DNA from: Candidatus Omnitrophota bacterium
GTDB taxonomy: Bacteria > Omnitrophota > Gorgyraeia > Gorgyraeales > Gorgyraeaceae
Length of the DNA: 10,023 bases
Reading direction: 5' to 3'
Assembly: GCA_018817035.1 (NCBI GenBank)
Contig: JAHIUV010000114.1
Location: 1-10,023, forward strand
Under the pieces are notes generated by a model. It was not told the origin of the DNA and searched no databases. It worked only from the letters and a program-made list of their open reading frames with translations. The position numbers were made by a program, and so were the translations under genes. Shown piece by piece: positions 6,178 to 10,023 of the stretch (positions within the stretch are counted from its first letter, which is position 1; every line of letters begins with the position of its first letter).

Positions 6178-7274
6178 AAGTAGCTGTTTTAGGTACAAGA
6201 GGTTTTCCTGATGTCCAGGGTGGGATAGAATCCCATTGCGAGAATCTATATCCTTGTTTATCCGGGAAAGGTTGTGAAGTTACGGTTTACACCAGAAAAC
6301 CTTATGTTGACGTAACTCGCGATAATTACCAAGGCGTAAAACTGGTTCCTTTATCCTGCCTTAAGAATAAATTCCTCGAGTCTTTTTTACATACGTTTTT
6401 AGGGATATTTATTGCCAAAAAAAACTCTCCTGATATCTTGCATATCCATGGTATAGGCCCTTCATTGGCTGTTCCTGTAGCCAGGCTTTTGGGATTAAAG
6501 GTAGTAGTGACAAATCATGGGCCGGATTATAAAAGAAAAAAATGGGGAAAATTAGCAAAGCTTATCCTTGTTTTAGGAGAATATCTGGGTTCTAGATTTG
6601 CAAATGGCATAATATGTATTTCTGAATCCATAGGAGATGGTATCAGGGAAAAATATGGTAGGCATGCGGTGATTGTTCCCAATGGCGTGCCAATGGCCCG
6701 ATTTTCCGAAGGCAGCGATATTATAAAAAAATATGGATTAACCAAGGGTAAATATATCCTGACTGTGGGGCGGATTGTCCCGGAGAAAGGATTTCATGAT
6801 TTAATAGAGGCGTTCAATAATATAGATGACCGGAAGTTAGTAATAGTAGGCAGGGCAGATCATCCTGATAGATATAGCATTGGCTTAAGAGAAAAGGCGG
6901 AAAAAAATAAAAATATAGTTTTAACCGGATTATTAACAGGAGAGCCATTGCGTCAGTTGTATAGCCATGCCGGACTATTTGTGTTGCCATCATATTATGA
7001 AGGACTTTCTATGGTTTTGCTTGAAGCGATGAGCTATGGTTTATCCTGCATAACCAGTGATATATCCGCCAATAAAAATGTTGGCCTGGACGATGACAGA
7101 TTGTTTAAGACCGGCGATGTTCAGGCAATGGCCGCAAAGATAAAACAGTTCATCGAAGACCCTATTCAATATGAAGACAAAAAGGCGCAGGTATCTATGA
7201 TTGCCAAAGAGTATAATTGGGGTAAAATAGCAAATATGACATTGGATGTATATAATAAAGTAATAAATACTTAA
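6174..7274 (+). CDS. GT4-family glycosyltransferase (rhamnosyltransferase-like N-terminus)
   Basis: 366 residues, GT-B fold. The N-terminus VLGTRGFPDVQGGIESH (5-21) matches the GTRG-x-P-x(3)-GG-x-E pattern common in GT4 enzymes annotated as rhamnosyl- or related capsule/exopolysaccharide transferases. Other landmarks are HIHGIG (90-95), TNHG (113-116), VPNGV (168-172), TVGRIVPEKG (197-206) and the E-x7-E motif E276-GLSMVLL-E284. It should act at the inner face of the membrane on a lipid-linked or membrane acceptor. The specific sugar cannot be assigned. ATG overlaps the radical SAM stop by 4 nt (ATGA), with AAGG at 6162-6165 8 nt upstream, implying coupled translation. It is the last gene of the coupled run. 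A new promoter begins 3 nt after its stop and no intrinsic terminator is visible, so readthrough into the kinase is possible. Confidence 0.9.
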   Translation: MKVAVLGTRGFPDVQGGIESHCENLYPCLSGKGCEVTVYTRKPYVDVTRDNYQGVKLVPLSCLKNKFLESFLHTFLGIFIAKKNSPDILHIHGIGPSLAVPVARLLGLKVVVTNHGPDYKRKKWGKLAKLILVLGEYLGSRFANGIICISESIGDGIREKYGRHAVIVPNGVPMARFSEGSDIIKKYGLTKGKYILTVGRIVPEKGFHDLIEAFNNIDDRKLVIVGRADHPDRYSIGLREKAEKNKNIVLTGLLTGEPLRQLYSHAGLFVLPSYYEGLSMVLLEAMSYGLSCITSDISANKNVGLDDDRLFKTGDVQAMAAKIKQFIEDPIQYEDKKAQVSMIAKEYNWGKIANMTLDVYNKVINT

Positions 7275-7276
7275 TC

Positions 7277-7305
7277 TTGAACAGTAGATTCCTCTATGAT
7301 ACAAT
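7277..7305 (+). promoter_or_regulatory. Extended -10 promoter for the sensor kinase, probably leaderless
   Basis: TTGAAC (7277-7282, 4/6) and TACAAT (7300-7305, 5/6) are 17 nt apart, with the extended -10 element TG at 7297-7298. Only six bases (CTTTTT) separate the -10 box from the ATG at 7312, so the predicted first transcribed base is the A of the start codon or its neighbour. No Shine-Dalgarno is present. Confidence 0.65.
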
Positions 7306-7311
7306 CTTTTT

Positions 7312-8511
7312 ATGCGCATAAGCAGAAAGATTGGCCTGAGTTTTTTTGTAACATTTCTCCTGGTTATACTTTTGGGTTCTGTTTCTATTTACAGCCTGAG
7401 GCATATATACAAGGGCTTGAGCCAGGTTTTCGCTAAAGACCTTCCGGCGTCACGTTTTATCTATGAGATAGCCATATCCATGGAACGCGTCCTTTCTGAA
7501 TCAAATAGTTTCCTTATAACCGGGAACGAGAATTTCAGGATCAGTTACGAGAATTCATATAAAAATATGCAGGACAATATCCTTTTGCTCAGGAAATTTA
7601 TATCCAAGGAAGAAGAAGTCGATCTTTTCGAGAAAGTAAAAGGCCTTGCCGGAGAGATATATGGGCTTAGCGCGGTTATCTTCGACAAAAAAAGCGCCGC
7701 GGGAAAAATGTTTGGGGACATAGCTATTGCCGGCGCCGAATATACGAAAAAGCTGGACAAACTCTTTGATTACGAAGAAGAAAAGATGCGCGGTGAGAAG
7801 GATTTTTTGCTGATCCAGGCGCAGCATATTCCCGCGTCAAGGCTTATAATGGAAGCAAGGTCGACTTTCTCTGGCCTGATAGACGAGCTTGCCGGGTATG
7901 TGATAAGGGATAAAGAGGCTGAGCCAGGCATTATTATAGGTAATATCTCAGCGCTTAAAGATTCTATCAGGGATTATAAAAACTATTACGGCTATTCTCT
8001 TTCTGACGCTGAAAGAAATCTTACTTCCGAACTTATTGAGCTATCGGAAAAGATAAGGACAATGGCTGTTTCCGTAGTTGATTTAAAAAAAGAGATCGAT
8101 GTCGGCACGATAGCGCTTTTAACCAAAGAAAAAAGTTTTATGGACGCGTTGGACAATATGATAGCCATAAAAAAAAGCGACATATCTTCCAAGCTCGGAG
8201 TGGGGGCGGCGCTTACGGAGGACATACCCGCGATACATAATATCTCAAAGCTTGAGAAGGACATCGCTGAGTCATGGTGGGCGGGCGGCAGATATATATT
8301 GACCGGAGACGCGAGATATAAGAGTCTTTATTACGCCTTGAGGCAGGATATAGATAAAGAGATGAAGGACTATGGGCGGCATGCGAGGCTTAGGGGGGTG
8401 GAAGAATTTTTTAATGGTGTTATTGATACCGACGACAATGTGTCAAATTCCATGGATTTAGACATAAAGATGCTTGAAGAAAAAAGGCTTTATTCTCCGA
8501 CATGTTCTTAA
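7312..8511 (+). CDS. Sensor histidine kinase, N-terminal part: TM1 and sensor units 1-3a (frameshifted gene)
   Basis: 399 residues in this frame. It has one N-terminal membrane helix (about 9-28) and then a long, charged, helical extracytoplasmic region. Units begin at P45 (LPASR), P174 (IPASR) and P306 (IPAIH). Unit 1 has FLITGNE (67-73) and unit 3 YILTGDA (328-334), each G 26 residues after its proline, resembling helical-bundle sensor domains of chemoreceptors and kinases (4HB/HBM/CHASE3 type). There is no kinase domain and no second membrane helix. The last eight residues (RLYSPTCS) look like out-of-frame readthrough after the A6 run at 8480-8485. The start is certain by exclusion: an in-frame TGA lies at 7297-7299, and the next in-frame ATG (residue 57) would remove TM1. 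The rest of the protein continues in the -1 frame as the following entry. I regard both as one gene. Confidence 0.8.
   Translation: MRISRKIGLSFFVTFLLVILLGSVSIYSLRHIYKGLSQVFAKDLPASRFIYEIAISMERVLSESNSFLITGNENFRISYENSYKNMQDNILLLRKFISKEEEVDLFEKVKGLAGEIYGLSAVIFDKKSAAGKMFGDIAIAGAEYTKKLDKLFDYEEEKMRGEKDFLLIQAQHIPASRLIMEARSTFSGLIDELAGYVIRDKEAEPGIIIGNISALKDSIRDYKNYYGYSLSDAERNLTSELIELSEKIRTMAVSVVDLKKEIDVGTIALLTKEKSFMDALDNMIAIKKSDISSKLGVGAALTEDIPAIHNISKLEKDIAESWWAGGRYILTGDARYKSLYYALRQDIDKEMKDYGRHARLRGVEEFFNGVIDTDDNVSNSMDLDIKMLEEKRLYSPTCS
8480..8486 (+). other. Frameshift point in the sensor kinase gene (A6G run)
   Basis: The upstream frame reads GAA-GAA-AAA-AGG here and ends at TAA 8509-8511. The downstream frame is open from just after TGA 8475-8477 to 9989. 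Adding one A to the A6 run (8480-8485) joins them into a single 892-codon frame. The junction must lie between 8475 and 8511, and this homopolymer is the obvious site. The in-phase heptamer is A-AAA-AGG, not the classic A-AAA-AAG, and I see no convincing downstream hairpin, so programmed frameshifting is less likely than an indel. Confidence 0.7.
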
Positions 8512-9989
8512 GGGAATCAAAAATAAGAAAAAAGACAGAATCTGCCATCGAATATAAGGACGCGCTTATAAAAGAGGCAAAAAATCAGTCGGAAGTCATG
8601 AAAAGCATAGTTCCCGCGAGATGGATATTAATGAGAATAAAGGGCGGGATCTCTAACGCATCCAGGGCTGTTATGAATTATTTGAACGGACAGGAAGCGA
8701 AGCATAAGGACGCGTATTCGGAATTGTATTTTAATATGAAGAAGCATCTGAATAATTACCGCAATCTTTCTATCGACGACAAGGATCTCATGTTCGCAAA
8801 GGAGATAGAGCAGGAGCTGGATGGGTTTAATACCGATGTGCTGGGTGTTATTGACCGGCATGACAGGCTCATGAAAGATATGGGATGGATACTCGTAAAG
8901 CTGCAGGATGAACTTAAAGAACGTTTGGCTGGCGCCGTGGAGACGGAGATATCCCGCATTGAAGACAGTAAGAGTGCTCTTGTAAAACAAATAACAACCA
9001 TAAATACATTAATATTTTTTATAATAGGGGTGGTCGCTTTTATAGCTGTGTTCGTTATTTTTTATACCACTAAGTCCATAACAAATCCCATCCAGGAACT
9101 TTACGCCGGCGCAGGGATAATAGGAAGCGGCAATCTGGACCATAGGCTGGATATAAAGACAGGTGATGAGATACAGGATCTCGCGGAAGGATTTAACAGG
9201 ATGGCAGGGGAACTCAAGGAATTTTATACGGATCTTGAGAACAAAGTAAAAGAGAGGACTATTCAGCTTGCCGAAGCGAATGACGCGCTGGCGTTAAAAA
9301 ATAAAGAACTGGATGATTTCACGTATATAGTATCGCATGACCTGAAGGAACCTCTGCGCGGCGTCAAGGCGTTCACGAAACTTTTAGTCGAGGATTATTC
9401 AAAAAAGATGGACAAGGAGGGGAAAGAATACCTTGAGACCATATCTGAATCCAGCGTGAGGATGACTAAACTCATCGAGGACCTTTTGAACCTCTCAAGG
9501 GTGGGCAGGATAAGGAACATAGAGCCTGACGTGGACATCAATGATGTGCTCTGTGACGTAAAAAAGAACCTTGGGTATTCTCTTGAGGAAAAAAATGTGG
9601 ACCTAAAGTTTAATGCCGGAGGCTTTCCAAAGATGACCTGTGACAGGATAAGGATCTCTGAGGTATTTTCGAATCTTATATCAAATGCTGTTAAATATTC
9701 GAAGAAAGACGTGAGGCCTGTAGTGGAAATAGGATATACTGACAGGCCAAGGTTCCATGAATTTTATGTAAAAGATAATGGGATAGGTATAGAAAAAGAA
9801 TATCATGATAAAGTCTTCCAGATATTCCAGCGCCTTCACGCCAAAGGAGAATACGAAGGCACCGGCGCGGGACTTACTATCGTAAAAAAGATAGTGGAAA
9901 ATCACAGCGGAAAGATCTGGGTTGAATCCGAGGCAGGCAAAGGAAGTATTTTCTATTTTACGCTGGCTAAGGGGATTTCCGGAAAATGA
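8502..9989 (+). CDS. Sensor histidine kinase, C-terminal part: sensor units 3b-4, TM2, HAMP, HisKA, HATPase
   Basis: 495 residues. The first 36 complete sensor unit 3. Unit 4 starts at P38 (VPARW) with YLNGQEA (60-66). A second membrane helix spans about 166-188, followed by HAMP (189-243, with P196 and DEIQDLAEGFNRM) and a coiled-coil linker. HisKA carries the phospho-acceptor H279 in SHDLKEPL, the form common in phytochrome-like kinases. HATPase has the N box NLISNAVKYS (391-400, N395), G1 DNGIGI (425-430), F box FQIFQRL (439-445) and G2 GTGAGL (453-458). Every catalytic landmark is intact. As a separate protein it would lack TM1 and so place sensor unit 4 on the wrong side of the membrane. 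The ATG at 8502 has only an AAAAGG 14 nt upstream. It is therefore most likely the second half of an 892-residue kinase: autophosphorylation at H279 (676 in the joined protein), then transfer to a response regulator, perhaps the next gene. Confidence 0.85.
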   Translation: MFLRESKIRKKTESAIEYKDALIKEAKNQSEVMKSIVPARWILMRIKGGISNASRAVMNYLNGQEAKHKDAYSELYFNMKKHLNNYRNLSIDDKDLMFAKEIEQELDGFNTDVLGVIDRHDRLMKDMGWILVKLQDELKERLAGAVETEISRIEDSKSALVKQITTINTLIFFIIGVVAFIAVFVIFYTTKSITNPIQELYAGAGIIGSGNLDHRLDIKTGDEIQDLAEGFNRMAGELKEFYTDLENKVKERTIQLAEANDALALKNKELDDFTYIVSHDLKEPLRGVKAFTKLLVEDYSKKMDKEGKEYLETISESSVRMTKLIEDLLNLSRVGRIRNIEPDVDINDVLCDVKKNLGYSLEEKNVDLKFNAGGFPKMTCDRIRISEVFSNLISNAVKYSKKDVRPVVEIGYTDRPRFHEFYVKDNGIGIEKEYHDKVFQIFQRLHAKGEYEGTGAGLTIVKKIVENHSGKIWVESEAGKGSIFYFTLAKGISGK

Positions 9990-9993
9990 GCAA

Positions 9994-9999
9994 AAGGAG
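9994..9999 (+). promoter_or_regulatory. Shine-Dalgarno AAGGAG for the downstream gene
   Basis: AAGGAG lies 8 nt before ATG 10008 and 5 nt after the kinase stop, and fixes the start of the next gene. Confidence 0.75.
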
Positions 10000-10007
10000 C
10001 ATACCGA

Positions 10008-10023
10008 ATGGTTAAAGAAAAAA
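10008..10023 (+). CDS. First codons of the next gene (partial)
   Basis: ATG at 10008 opens MVKEK before the window ends. A well-spaced AAGGAG and an 18-nt gap after the kinase stop point to co-transcription with it. A response regulator would be the usual neighbour, but five residues cannot show that. Confidence 0.6.

Noticed and set aside
8480..8511. Programmed -1 frameshift site of transposase type
   Set aside because: The run is in the wrong phase for A-AAA-AAG, no stimulatory hairpin or upstream Shine-Dalgarno is evident, and the gene is not a transposase. It is kept only as an alternative.
9986..10015. ATGAG overlap start for the gene after the kinase
   Set aside because: This frame stops after nine codons (TAA at 10013-10015). 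The ATG at 10008 has the well-placed AAGGAG.
1..10023. CRISPR array, tRNA or rRNA genes
   Set aside because: I saw no regularly spaced direct repeats and no tRNA cloverleaf or rRNA signature on either strand.

Overview
The window reads as bacterial chromosomal DNA, AT-rich by eye, with heavy use of AGG/AGA (Arg) and ATA (Ile) codons. All real genes lie on the + strand. Several products carry Sec signal peptides, and a membrane histidine kinase is present. Codon style and content (envelope glycan genes, a large modular secreted protein, a radical SAM enzyme beside glycosyltransferases) would suit an uncultured Gram-negative-type lineage such as Omnitrophota. This is an impression only: there is no marker gene in the window.

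Layout. Positions 1-58 hold the tail of an unidentified gene. It is followed after 7 nt by a small secreted HExxH metallopeptidase-like protein (66-623). The 286-nt gap 624-909 is well structured. It holds a 161-bp miniature inverted-repeat element (625-785) flanked by a perfect 8-bp target duplication that includes the stop codon of the preceding gene. Next comes a sigma70-type promoter (TTGCCA-17-TATACT, 805-833) whose -10 box overlaps a perfect 16-bp palindrome (829-844).

The promoter precedes a secreted protein (910-2349) built from two copies of a 197-residue module, each an SLH-like segment plus a beta domain with a FGD-x(3)-G-x-I-P signature. After 42 nt comes a tightly packed group: GT4 glycosyltransferase (2392-3621), secreted GH51-like glycosidase (3618-5219), radical SAM enzyme with a four-cysteine auxiliary domain (5212-6177), and a second GT4 glycosyltransferase (6174-7274). 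Overlaps of 4, 8 and 4 nt indicate coupled translation. They probably make, modify and trim one surface or exported glycan, and the duplicated secreted protein may be a partner at the cell surface.

A second transcription unit starts with an extended -10 promoter (7277-7305), placed so that transcription should begin at or beside the ATG of a sensor kinase, giving a leaderless message. The kinase is split into two frames (7312-8511 and 8502-9989). Restoring one base in the A6 run at 8480-8485 gives one 892-residue protein: TM1, four tandem helical sensor units with start spacings of 129, 132 and 129 residues, TM2, HAMP, HisKA and HATPase. The periodicity across the break shows the two frames were one gene. 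Whether the break is a real mutation, a sequencing error or recoding cannot be decided here. The first codons of another gene follow, with a strong Shine-Dalgarno sequence (10008 to the window end).

The strongest leads for something undescribed are the four-unit sensor array, the coupled GT4/GH51/radical SAM/GT4 cassette with its duplicated SLH-like partner, and the miniature element with its nested palindrome.
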